Below the pieces are notes generated by a model that made no database searches, had not been told where the DNA came from, and saw only the letters and a list, made by a program, of their open reading frames with translations. Below are positions 12,434 to 24,246 of a stretch of DNA of 64,000 nt, piece after piece. This DNA is from Irpex lacteus (Eukaryota > Basidiomycota > Agaricomycetes > Polyporales > Irpicaceae). Each line of letters begins with the position of its first letter. Position 1 is the first letter of the stretch. The translations under genes and the position numbers were made by a program. The stretch covers positions 35,371 through 99,370 of the forward strand of contig MQVO02000062.1 of NCBI GenBank assembly GCA_001986395.2, given 5' to 3'.

Positions 12434-13128
12434 CCTGCTCAATTCTAAAATCCTCTCCTCTCTCGCTCGAGTTGGTGGCGGCGGCGGAGGTTTAACCTTG
12501 ACGTGTCCGCATGGTCCATCTGATGAATGAGATCTCCCAGATCGTACCTCGTCCCGCCTTCGTGTCCCAATTTGGCCCACGTCGGACTTGTACATCCTTT
12601 TTATTGGACTGTAGGCGCGTATAACGAGCTATAGCCAGGGGTACAGAGTAGCTGAAGGCTAAAGAATAGATATATGATAAACTGACCATGCTTAGAATCG
12701 ATTCTGACATCTTATACACCATATAACAGTTGTGCTCGGCATTGCGAGCACTGTAACACATTCTGTCCGCTGCTTGTCAGATGAGCTAGAGCATAGTTTA
12801 GGCAGTATGTGATTGCTTGTCAACTATATAGGATATCTGCGCTGTAGTTCCAGTTATGTACGACTCAAAGGCTGGCAATCACTGAAGCGTCTAATTTACC
12901 GATGAACGAGTATGTGTTTGACTTCCTGATATGTCAATTCAATCTCATCCCGTGTCCCGACGCATGCTCTATGAGGGTACCAGAGCGGGACAGGGTCTCT
13001 CGGGGCGGGCTTCTCGACGTGTCTCATCGATCTCTCACATCAGACGGCATACGCGGCATGTCACGGCTAAACCTCCGCCGCCGCCACCAACTCGAGCGAG
13101 AGAGGAGAGGATTTTAGAATTGAGCAGG
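12434..13128 (+). mobile_element. MITE-like non-autonomous DNA transposon, copy 1
   Basis: A 695-bp element starting CCTGCTCAATTCTAAAATCC and ending in its reverse complement. The terminal inverted repeats are about 60 bp and nearly perfect, with diverged similarity continuing to about 100 bp. Each repeat has a pyrimidine-rich stretch, CTCGAGT, and a GGCGGCGGCGGAGG run. The interior has no credible coding sequence, so it would need a transposase supplied elsewhere. No direct target-site duplication is visible. Superfamily unknown. Confidence 0.75.
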
Positions 13129-13546
13129 CCTTACTGCCTCTTTGGGTATTCGCTCGATACGCGCCTGGTGCCTGAGACCGCCTGCCTGAGACCGCCTGCC
13201 TGAAGGCGATACCTCCGATGCCCCAATGACCGTCGCGTTCGTCGTGTATCCCGTATGGCAATCGTAAGCCGTTTCGCCATGTGATGATAGACGATGGTAC
13301 GACGAATGACTCGTTTATGTCGCAGGTATGGGAAGATTATCGTGCACGAGATTGATAAGCTGTAGCCTCCTATCATTGCTCTCAGATGGTGTTCTTCTTG
13401 CGAAGCGTTGAGATCTTCGGAATAAGTTTTCGATAGCATACCGAAATTATTGCGGAGTAACTCTCAGGACAAGGCAGCGTAGTAGTAATCGGCGCGAGAC
13501 ATACACTGCATGATAGCGAGGCGATTTCACATCACATTCCATAAGG
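13129..13546. other. Unique spacer between the inverted elements
   Basis: A 418-bp spacer. Near 13167-13203 it has a short tandem repeat with unit like CCTGAGACCGCCTG. Its outer 5 bp (CCTTA / TAAGG) are inverted repeats of each other. No gene seen. Confidence 0.6.
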
Positions 13547-14241
13547 CCTGCTCAATTCTAAAATCCTCTCCTCTCTCGCTCGAGTTGGTGGCGGCGGCGG
13601 AGGTTTAGCCGTGACATGCCGCGTATGCCGTCTGATGTGAGAGATCGATGAGACACGTCGAGAAGCCCGCCCCGAGAGACCCTGTCCCGCTCTGGTACCC
13701 TCATAGAGCATGCGTCGGGACACGGGATGAGATTGAATTGACATATCAGGAAGTCAAACACATACTCGTTCATCGGTAAATTAGACGCTTCAGTGATTGC
13801 CAGCCTTTGAGTCGTACATAACTGGAACTACAGCGCAGATATCCTATATAGTTGACAAGCAATCACATACTGCCTAAACTATGCTCTAGCTCATCTGACA
13901 AGCAGCGGACAGAATGTGTTACAGTGCTCGCAATGCCGAGCACAACTGTTATATGGTGTATAAGATGTCAGAATCGATTCTAAGCATGGTCAGTTTATCA
14001 TATATCTATTCTTTAGCCTTCAGCTACTCTGTACCCCTGGCTATAGCTCGTTATACGCGCCTACAGTCCAATAAAAAGGATGTACAAGTCCGACGTGGGC
14101 CAAATTGGGACACGAAGGCGGGACGAGGTACGATCTGGGAGATCTCATTCATCAGATGGACCATGCGGACACGTCAAGGTTAAACCTCCGCCGCCGCCAC
14201 CAACTCGAGCGAGAGAGGAGAGGATTTTAGAATTGAGCAGG
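13547..14241 (-). mobile_element. MITE-like non-autonomous DNA transposon, copy 2 (inverted)
   Basis: Same 695-bp length and, as far as read, identical sequence to the copy at 12434..13128, but in opposite orientation. Identity without drift indicates a recent duplication, recent insertion, or gene conversion. The flanks are AAGG on the left and TCTATAG on the right, with no direct duplication. Confidence 0.75.
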
Positions 14242-14244
14242 TCT

Positions 14245-15077
14245 ATAGAAACATACGAAAACATATCCAGAAGCCGAATCACCATGGCCTCCTATATTGA
14301 CGGCCTGTAGCACCGAATTTCGAATGGGAGTGGACAGGCGTAGGGCGGGCCTAGACGAGAGCTCGGAGATCGGATGGTCGGCATGACATGGGTGTTGCGG
14401 ATGGAGAGATGGCAGGAGATGGCGCAAAGCGTCCGCCGAGAGGAGAGAACGGATTGTCATTGGATGCCACCGTGTGGCTCATCGCATGTGGGTACCCCTC
14501 TAGCCGCACCATGGTGAACCTCCACAGTGCTAGTTTCTGCTGGCCGGTTCTCATCATTACCATCGCAGGCTGCAGTACATTTGTGAGATTCTCCAGATAA
14601 GGAAAACAAAACAAAACATTCTGGCTGTATGTCGGGCTAGGCGAAGGGCGGTGTAGCGGAGCGCAGAGTCGCCGCAGACACGTTTGTCAGACTCTGACAA
14701 AACTGCAGAGACGCGGACGACCGATAGCCATCATGCTAGGCTGCGCCAGCTCTCTGCGAAGTTTTTACGATTGGCCTGGCGAAGACTGGGAGCATGTCGA
14801 ACAGGCGTCGACCACGACCGAGAGCAACGACAACGAGGAGATGCTATGCGGTCGACGCTCTAGAGCCGAATTCCTGGCTAGATTCGAATCAGAGTTGCTA
14901 GTCGAGGCAGCGCTCTGGATTGGCCCTTGGCGCAATCCGCGGAATATTTTTGGCTGATAACTCCGAATGTGGCATGGGTGATCTTTAGATATCGATGACG
15001 AAAGCGTATATATACCTGCCGTCGCGTCCATCCACTCTCTCCCCAACACCCCCAACACCTCCTATCCACAACAAGCA
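14245..15077. promoter_or_regulatory. gpd upstream region
   Basis: This 0.83-kb stretch separates the right MITE copy from gpd and must contain the gpd promoter. No gene is supported. The TATA box is listed separately. Confidence 0.5.
15004..15013 (+). promoter_or_regulatory. TATA box of gpd
   Basis: GCGTATATATACC lies about 70 bp upstream of the gpd ATG, the expected spacing for a strongly expressed fungal gene with a short leader. The leader contains CT- and CA-rich sequence (CTCTCCCCAACACC) before the start. Confidence 0.7.
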
Positions 15078-16525
<1,448 letters not shown>

Positions 16526-19246
16526 AAAGGTGGTGCACTCTTCCAACCCCTATAGAGGAGGAATGCGCTTCCGACGTCGACGTCTTCTCAACGTTCTGCG
16601 TTCACCGTCGTCGACGCCCTCTGATATATCCCATAGACGCTCTCATACGGTAATATGCAAAGAAAGGTGGAAGCCAAATTCGAATGTATAAGATTCATTG
16701 TTGTACAAGTTGAAAGTTGTAGCTACTTCGTAATTAGTCTGGAAGGTGAAAACGAATAGAAATTGTACCATACGCAAACGCTTTTTGTGTGATGAGTGCG
16801 AGACGAGTGTCATTCTTACTGCAAGTATTGATATCGTTTGGCTTCTTCGTTGAGGGAAGGCTTTGCTCCTAGCATGCGTTCATGGGCTCATGAGCTACTT
16901 GTACCTGCTGAACTGTACAGCTTGACAGCGCATGCGACGATAGAGATGATCTCAAAGGAAGAAGTTGACAGAGCCGCTAACGCCACCAGGTCTACACCTG
17001 CCCGATTAGGTTGTGAGTGTCTGGTCACGCCGGTGTATCTCTCTGCTGTTTCGCGATGATATTGTATCTCATGTTGTATGCGGTCGGACTGGTCTGATGC
17101 GGGTTGATTGTAGCCGTGTACTAGGCGTGGTGGCTCTTTGCATGTCCTGCGATTCTTCGACAGATTCAACCTCTCATTGTACCTGTGTTAGCAAAGCGAG
17201 ACTTGAAGACATTTTGCATGTATACGTACTGAACAAGAAGATCTGGAGGATGGGCATAACGACAGATGATGTCTGCGTCTGGGACCCAATTGCGCTATGA
17301 TACTTCAAGTTAGTACTAGTGGAATTGACATTGGCAGATGAAAGTGCACACATACATATACGGCGATAGACAGACAGTCTTCGAGTCGGAGCTGATCCAC
17401 CATGACACGGATCAATAATCCTAAGCTGTCCGAGTTGGTGCTGTGTATCGAGGACGTGATTGATGATTGACTGAAGGCACGATACTGTGCACTTGGGTGT
17501 AACGTGAAATTGTGTTCCCTGAGGCCTGAGGTCGAGTAACGGAGATTAGCTTCGAGTTAGACTGTGGCTATGAATGGGTGGTACTTCAGCAGTAAGACTG
17601 ACACTGACAGATGAAAGTGAGTACACACGTCGATGAACAGTCTTCGAGGCGGACTTGATCCACCGCAACACAGATCAATAATCGTAGGCCTTCGAGTTAT
17701 GCAGTTCAAGTAAGCTGTTGATACTTCGAGCACAGTCCATGATTAATTGATTGACTGAACGCACGATACTGTACGTTTTTGCCAGTACAGTGGCGTGGAG
17801 GTGCGTTCCCTGAGATCGAGTGACGGAGATTAGCTTCGAGTTAGTAGACAGTGGCTATGAATAGACGATCGTACCTCGAGTACTATACGGCGTGCCTAAG
17901 TACGAACACAGCTCTGGGTCCTGAGGCCTGAAGCTCGAAGTTCGGAGTACTTATTCCTTGAGCAAGGCTAGGCCGAGTCTGAAAGTGGCTATGAGCACGT
18001 AGACGTGCATGGCGACCGATCTCAGCAGTTCAAGAAGCAGAAAGCATGAACGTCGAACGAGGACAAGGATCTAAGCAAAACATGCCAAACCTGGGGTAGT
18101 GCATGATCGGCACTCCGCTATCAACGTTCAACACTCAAACCTGTTTGTTGATCACAAAGTGTCCGTGTTGACGTGACGTGCGAGTCCGAACGGTCAGGTA
18201 AGCGTGGCCGCCAGGGCTGGATTCGTCTGTATTTCCTGTCTGCAGAGTTCTTCTTGTCAATGGACCTGATTGACAGGCCGCACGAGATAATTTTGCCTCG
18301 TGGAGCCTCTCAACGCTTCGAAAGGACGAATGGAAGATCGCTGGTGCAAGGTTCGACGGCCTGGTACCTGATCATAGCCAAAGTCCGAGGGCATCGAACA
18401 TGCAGTAATTCAGATGGCTGGCTGTTCCGTTATCTGTAATATGTTCCTTTGAAGTACCACTTCTCGGGAACCGCAGAGACATGCTCGGCTTCGGGCTTGA
18501 AGCTCGCAATGAGGCCTGCAGCCGTCGAGTATCTATGACACCAGAAAACACTCACGACGCAGACCCCACATTATCCGAATGCCAACGGGAGTTACGCACA
18601 GAACACGAGCAGACACGGGGCAACGCCACTTGGCTGCCGTCCTGCGGCAAAGGAGGGTGTCAGCAGAACGATGGATGGATAGCAGCCCGGCAGCTCGGCG
18701 GCTCGTAGCGAAAAAGATGAGGAAGATGCCAGCGGGACAACGTCCGTGTTTGTGGGGGGACTTCTAGGTCGCGTCGTGCTTTACGAATGCGCACACGAAG
18801 AGGAGATAATTTGTAGTGTGGTCGTAAGCGGGACGCCACTTGGGTAGGCAATTGCAACAGAACAACGAGGAGTCCGAGTCTGGGGTGGGCAGCGTGGGTG
18901 AAGTGTGTTTCCATATTGGGGGGACGACCTGCTTATGCAAGGTGGGCGTCTGCTGTATAACAAGTCAATTATTGTCATCGCCACCTCTCCCAATTGTCGA
19001 TGTTTGAGCTGTCAGTCGTAAATTGAAGCTGGAGATGTGTGCTGTTGTTTTAGATGAACACGACTCGCCAACAGAACAGCGCAACAAGGCGGTTGCGGGA
19101 GCCCAGACCTGTGCCGGCGGGAGCGAGACTGGAGCCCATGACGGATATAGTTCCCTTTTATGGCAGGCAGAGATAATCATCAGGGTACGGGGGCGAGGGT
19201 ACATAAATTCGACGCAGCGGGACAATCCTGCACGTCCATCGTCATC
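16526..19246. other. Long intergenic region after gpd
   Basis: A 2.7-kb region without a supported gene. It holds the gpd 3' flank, a diverged tandem repeat (listed separately) and, at its right end, the promoter of the Ypd1-like gene. Short open frames near 18173-18708 have no recognisable features. Confidence 0.45.
17327..17883 (+). repeat. Diverged two-copy tandem repeat, period ~273-285 bp
   Basis: Copy 1 starts near 17327 and copy 2 near 17597. Shared blocks in the same order include GACA-TGGCAGATGAAAGTG (17337 / 17610), CAGTCTTCGAG then GATCCACC, a CAGATCAATAATC-like block, and GGAGATTAGCTTCGAGTTAG (17539 / 17824) followed by GTGGCTATGAAT. A fragment like the start of a third copy follows near 17870. 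No coding frame is shared. Confidence 0.7.
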
Positions 19247-20047
19247 ATGTCCCGTCTCTCCGTCCCTCCCTCCCCCAGACCCACCGCGCCCGCTGACATA
19301 CCCAGGGCAAAGTCGCAGGCACCCACATCGTCGACGGCGGCGGTCAATGGCAAGCCAGTGGATCCAACGTCAGGCGCAGCGGCGAAGGCAGCCGCCAAGG
19401 CGCGCTCTCCCTCACCAGAACTTGTAAAGACGACTGACGACAAGGTGTGTGGCGATCTACTCTGCGATCGTGTGTGTTGGGCGATGTGCTGATGTGGTAC
19501 GGTATGTGCAGTCAAAGGTAGCAGCTGTGGAGGCGTCATCTTCCCAGCCAGAAGAAGAGTCGGACCTGCCAGTAGTCGACATGGACACTTTCGAGCAGAT
19601 CCTCGAGCTGGACGAGGACGAGGACATGGAGTTCTCGTCGGAGATGGTATGGCAGTATTTCGAACAAGCAGAGCAGGCATTCACGGACATGGAGGCGAAA
19701 CTGTGCGTCGTCATTTTACACACACGCACTCCCGCTTGATCTCTCTCGCGCTGACGTTATTCGATTTGATCTTCAACAGCCAAGAACAGAGCCTCAGCGC
19801 GCTGTCCAGCCTAGGGCACTACCTCAAAGGCTCCTCCGCCGCGTTGGGCGTCGCACGCGTGCAAGCGACATGTGAGAAGATCCAGCATTACGGACAGCGA
19901 CGCGACGAAGAAAAGAAGATCGACCTCAGTGAGAAGGTTGCGTTGGAGAAGATCACGGAGTGCCTCAGGCGGGGGAGGGTGGAGTATAAGGAAGCGAAGG
20001 AGTGGTTGCAGGCGTGGTACAGGGAGAAGGGCATCGTCAAGGACTGA
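19247..20047 (+). CDS. ypd1: Ypd1-like histidine phosphotransfer (HPt) protein
   Basis: Three exons: 19247..19444, 19512..19702, 19780..20047, giving 218 aa. The HPt helical bundle occupies the C-terminal part. The motif SLGHYLKGSSAALG carries the phospho-accepting His and the Lys two residues on. It is preceded by an acidic segment and DMDTFEQILELDEDED, the usual first helix. By family it relays phosphate from hybrid histidine kinases to response regulators such as Ssk1 and Skn7 in osmotic and oxidative stress signalling, in cytosol and nucleus. The first ~90 residues are a Pro/Ala/Ser-rich extension longer than in yeast Ypd1 and of unknown role. The start is the only in-frame ATG that precedes the spliced frame. 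Confidence 0.9.
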
Positions 20048-21460
20048 AGATGTCCATCCACGAAGATATCACATCCCCGGTAGCCAGCCTGGTCAAACCA
20101 ATCAGGCCTTGGATCTAGCTACCAGCCTGCATCCAAGATCCCCACGCCATCCCATCACGAACACAGACCCCTCGCCCGCTCGCTGTCTCTGCAAACGAGA
20201 CAGACAGACACAGACACGACAAATGATGTATCATGACTACTACGCTACGCTCCCAGGTCGGAGGAAACAGAGGAAAATAAAGCAGAAACCGAGAGTACGA
20301 TGACGGTTGTACGTTATGCGACGGTTGTGTCTTTTCATCCCATTTCCATTCATGTATCCCTTCCCTCTCCCTTGCCTCTCCTTCCTTCCTACTCTCTTCC
20401 CTACTCCCCACTACTCGTCTCACCTCCCACCCACCTGATCGACCTCATCCCATCCCATCACGTTCTGTTGTAGCCTGTAGACCCTTACCTGACCTCTTCG
20501 CTATTTGCTCTCCAGCCGTCCTTCTCATTCCTTCCTTGTCTTCCTTTTTTGATTCTCGTTTTTCGCTTTACCTTTCTACCGATATCCATAGCTCTTCCCT
20601 CCCTCTGCATCTCTAGCTTCTACTTAAGTTTTGTGACCTCAACAACGCCAAGCTGTACTAAGACTTGATAAGTAAAAGTGTCCTGAGACCACGAAGGACC
20701 TCGGCATGTATACGTAGCTTTGTATACTAAGTAAATTAAGTTATCTCTCACTGGTATCTCACTGACATCAGCAGGTGGCCACCGGGTCAGTGGCCCGCGC
20801 TCCCGCCTGAAAGTCCGTGAAACTCCCGCGAGGTCTACTTACTCTACTGAGAGCAAACTGAGGGACGTCAGTGATTCCAGTCATGTAGAACGACTGGACG
20901 CGCCCTGTTAATTGAATCAGGCACATGGCAGAGTCTGTCTGTGTACTTATCAGATTTGTCCGGTGTACCAGAGTAGGCACCTCGGGCTGATATGCTGGCT
21001 CGATGATCCGTCATGACGAGATGAGAGATGTGAGGCACGAGGGGGTGAAGAGTTTATCGCAGACGTATGCTGTCATTGATCATGAATGTATCGAATACTG
21101 ACAGGGCGATTGAGAGATTAAGATTATCGATTCTGGAGAGAATTAGGGTATGACATGGAAGGGTGACGGTGACAGTGATGATAGTGCTAGGATTGATGTC
21201 GTATAGAGTCCGAGTTCGACGATGGGTAGAGGCGGGATGCGAAGGGTCTTGAGGAATTGATTATGAGGGTTGTAAGGGCTTCGTGAGCTTCGTTTCGTTG
21301 CCAGCGGAGAGTAGATGCTTTCATCCACATTTAGTGTGCGGTCCAGGGAAATTGGGGACTTGATCGACATGCGCAAGTCGAATTTCGTTATTCAACTCGC
21401 TCCAGTCGACTGGCAGGATGGATAAGATAGACGGTACTCGACAGACAGCCCCAGTCAAGA
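20048..21460. other. Intergenic region with a long pyrimidine-rich tract
   Basis: 20330-20630 is strongly C/T rich on the plus strand, with runs such as CCTTCCCTCTCCCTTGCC. The rest shows no gene. The pyrimidine tract lies 0.3 kb after the Ypd1-like stop codon and may be 3' flank or a low-complexity region. Confidence 0.5.
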
Positions 21461-22069
21461 CTACTGTTGCTGAGATCGTAGGATGGCATCAGAGACAGAC
21501 GCAGTCCTCATTTCTCGAATCAGACTTTCGCTTGATGGGAAGTAACTTGAACATGAGAAGGAGTTGCTGGAGCTAGAACTGAGATTGAGAAGATCGACAA
21601 GGCTCTTGCTTGAGGGGACGACGGAGCCTACGGTAGGGAGCGACGGATAGGGGACGATACCGGCGAGGTAGCGAGAGGCGTATGAGCTGTCTGTGGAGTG
21701 TACGAGACCAGAGAAGCAGGCTTGAGAGTAATCCGCGTCGAGTGTTGGTGTGTTTCCAGCCGGGTTCTTGTCGGAGAAAGCTAGACGTTCACGGTAGAGG
21801 CTTTCGGAGGGAGCGGGAGGCTTTGCAGCCGAGGTTTCGTAGATAATGTCCGTGGTGGAAGAGCCAGAGTAGCTCAGCTTCAAGTTGTATAACGCAGGCT
21901 CGGAGTCACGACCAACGGGCTGGTTTTCGTCGAGGTTAACCGGAAGAGGCTGTATTTTCGTGTTGGAATTGCAGCGTGTGTCTTGAGTGTCCAACGCCGG
22001 GTCGTCCGTACTTTTGTCTTTGCGTCTTGGGGCAGTACTAAGACCAAGACGAGTCTGGGTGGTGTCCAT
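21461..22069 (-). CDS. Hypothetical Ser-rich protein
   Basis: Uninterrupted 202-aa frame from ATG at 22069, much longer than other frames nearby. It is rich in Ser, Pro and Thr, has a poly-Ser patch (LLNLSSSSSNSFSCSS) and ends with Gln repeats. There is no signal peptide, membrane segment or domain. The composition suggests a disordered protein. It could be the last exon of a longer gene or a chance frame; the lack of stops over 600 nt in a region full of stops is the main support. Confidence 0.4.
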   Translation of the reverse strand: MDTTQTRLGLSTAPRRKDKSTDDPALDTQDTRCNSNTKIQPLPVNLDENQPVGRDSEPALYNLKLSYSGSSTTDIIYETSAAKPPAPSESLYRERLAFSDKNPAGNTPTLDADYSQACFSGLVHSTDSSYASRYLAGIVPYPSLPTVGSVVPSSKSLVDLLNLSSSSSNSFSCSSYFPSSESLIREMRTASVSDAILRSQQQ

Positions 22070-23530
22070 GAGTCACGCGAATTCCAGGTTTGTGGTTTTC
22101 TAGTATCCACTGTCCAGAAGTCAGTATTACCTATGAGTCGATGTCGGGGAGGCAGAGACAACTGAGACAGAGACGGAGATTGCGGTAGTCACGGTATGAG
22201 CTCAACTTGAACATCAACGTTTCCCTTTTCAGTGCGTGCACTTTCCCGGCAGGGACCGGATATACTGATGGCCGACCACGGCAGAAGCGTGCAATGAGCG
22301 TTCAATTTGTGTTCCGTCATGAACTGAACCGTTCCGACCCCAGCTCGTCGGCAAGTCTTCATGAAATCTGCTGCGAAAGTCGACCAATGTGCACATCTTC
22401 ATAATGCAGGTTTAGGTGGGTCGCGTATCTGTATTTCTAGACCATATAACCCCTCACACGTTCACCGCCGGAAGGGCTCTACGTCCGATAGAGTTCGAAA
22501 TCTACGTTGTCCGAGTCACCGTCGTCCCGGTACTCAGTGCGAGCCGGACTCGGAGGATAGTGCGTTTGCGGTGAGTATTGCAAGACGACTAGATTAACAG
22601 CTTTCAGAGCACCCATGATAGTGCTCCGAGGTGTCGGATGTTGCGACGTATGATCTCATTGGTTTGGTTGACTCATTTTGGATCAGTCCCAAACTGTCGT
22701 CCTGGAATTTGGTCGCGAGGAATGGAGACGGGAGCACGTCTTAACCATTGGCATTACTGATTCCATAGCTTTCATGCTACGGAGTCCGTAGCCATATGCA
22801 CACAACATACGACTTCCGGACAGTACAGCGGTGGAGGCACGACGTAAAGTCCGAGAGCGCTACCCTCTTTGACTCTACGCCACGACGACCCGTTATTTCC
22901 TCTTTGAGAGGGTCCAGTACTCGAGTCACGTATGGCCCGATCAGGCGAGGCATACTGCATCCTTTGTCCTCTTTATAACTTTCTAACAATAATTCTATCT
23001 TTCACAGAGTGCGTTCCGTCCTCCGAGATCGGTGTAGCCCAGTGACCGTCGCCTTTGCCGATGGCCAGCAATCTAGGCGTTCCGTTGTTTCAGTGCTCCA
23101 CTACTCTTGTAATGTAGTAGCTGCGTATCCGACTGGTGTCATAGGTGGATGCTCTGTTTCGTCCAATCAAACTTTTCCACTTAGAAGTCAAATCACAGAG
23201 CCAACAGGGTGGCACAAAACTTTCCCAGTCACCGTTTCTCCAGCGTTCGCAATGCAGATACAAACACGATGCCCGATTCTGCGTTATTTTAGCTATGGAA
23301 TGGAGAGTACCGACGCCCGAGGCAGCCATGACCGTCTGATGGATGAACAAAGCAATGCTTAACTGGATTGTAAGTTGGAAGTGTTGCACGAGGGTGATTA
23401 TTCGCTGCTCGTCCCGGTAGGAAGAGGGCTGTCCATCCGTAAGTCTGTCTATACTTTTAATACTATATAATGCTGAACGGTGGTACCAGGATATGTATAC
23501 TTCCTCCTACCCTCCCTGCTTCTCTCATCC
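22070..23530. other. Gene-poor region before small-family copy A
   Basis: Only short frames on both strands, with no supported gene. The right end holds the copy A promoter. Confidence 0.4.
23464..23470 (+). promoter_or_regulatory. TATA box of small-family copy A
   Basis: TATATAA, 61-67 bp upstream of the copy A ATG. Copies B, C, D and E have a TATA-like box at a comparable distance. Confidence 0.5.
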
Positions 23531-24246
23531 ATGGTTCGTGCTTCCATCCAGCACTTCATACAATTTATCAGACTAACGTTCCTATTAGTCAGCATACCAC
23601 TGCTTCGTCTCTATACCCGGTGCGGCTGGACTCATAGCGCCGCAAGAGGTATACGAAGCACCAAGAGATGGACACATTCCAGGTCCCATTATCAGTTTCG
23701 TCCATAATGGGACTCCGGGTGTGCCTTTGGCTATCGCTGCCCGTGATACGTTCGTTAGAGGCGACTACGGGACTACGGGTATGACCGACGGCAATACAAT
23801 AGCTGATATACGTACCCAAGATGGAAGAATCAAGCTCAGGATTTTGGTCCGTATCATAGCCATATACAAAACCCCTTTTGCTTACCAGTAAATAGTGGCC
23901 AGGTCATCAGCCGTATTCAAAATCAATTATCGTTACAGTTGCGGGAGGGCGACACGGAGAGCCTCGGCTACTGACTAAGGCAGAGCTCGCACACAAGATT
24001 GCCGGGGCTGTACAAGATTTTCTTCGCGTAAGTTACTCACGCCATGTATATATGACTTCTTTGACTGACCAATTTGTGCTTCCGTCCTGCCTGTTACTAC
24101 AGGCACCTCAGCGAGCGAGTAATTGGGCAACTGAGGGGAATCCGGATTGGGCACCTGGCCGATTCGAGTTCAGTAGATTCATCCTGCATGAACTACATGA
24201 CGTATCCAGAGGGTCGTACCAACCGGTACTAGCAATATCTATATAG
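23531..24246 (+). CDS. Small uncharacterised family protein, copy A
   Basis: Four exons: 23531..23533 (ATG only), 23589..23846, 23896..24027, 24103..24246, all phase 0, giving 178 aa. Exon 2 contains IAPQEVY, PGPIISFVHNGTPGVPLA and TGMTDG, and ends KLRIL. Exon 3 starts WPGHQPYSKS and carries LTKAELAHKIAGAVQDFLR. Exon 4 has WAPGRFEFSRF and GSYQPVLAI. The same exon structure and motifs recur in copies B-E and H. No signal peptide, membrane helix or known catalytic motif is visible. I recall unnamed agaricomycete proteins with similar WPG and GSWQPV motifs but no assigned domain. Function unknown. The ATG-only exon relies on a GTTCGT donor, so the start is the least certain part. Confidence 0.65.

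Larger units (their letters stand above)
12431..14244. repeat. Large perfect inverted repeat (703-bp arms)
   Basis: Arms 12431..13133 and 13542..14244 are reverse complements with no indel: paired positions always sum to 26675. I read large parts of both arms and found no mismatch. The symmetry extends 3 bp beyond the element pair on the outside and 5 bp on the inside. The central 13134..13541 is not part of the repeat. The structure would form a very long hairpin if single stranded. Confidence 0.9.

Noticed and set aside
12902..14183. Mirror-image short ORFs inside both MITE copies
   Set aside because: They are identical because the elements are identical, include the terminal repeats, and show no protein family features.
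12421..14260. Direct target-site duplication around the inverted element pair (CTATA on both sides)
   Set aside because: The two CTATA copies sit at different distances from the element ends, so they do not form a proper duplication.
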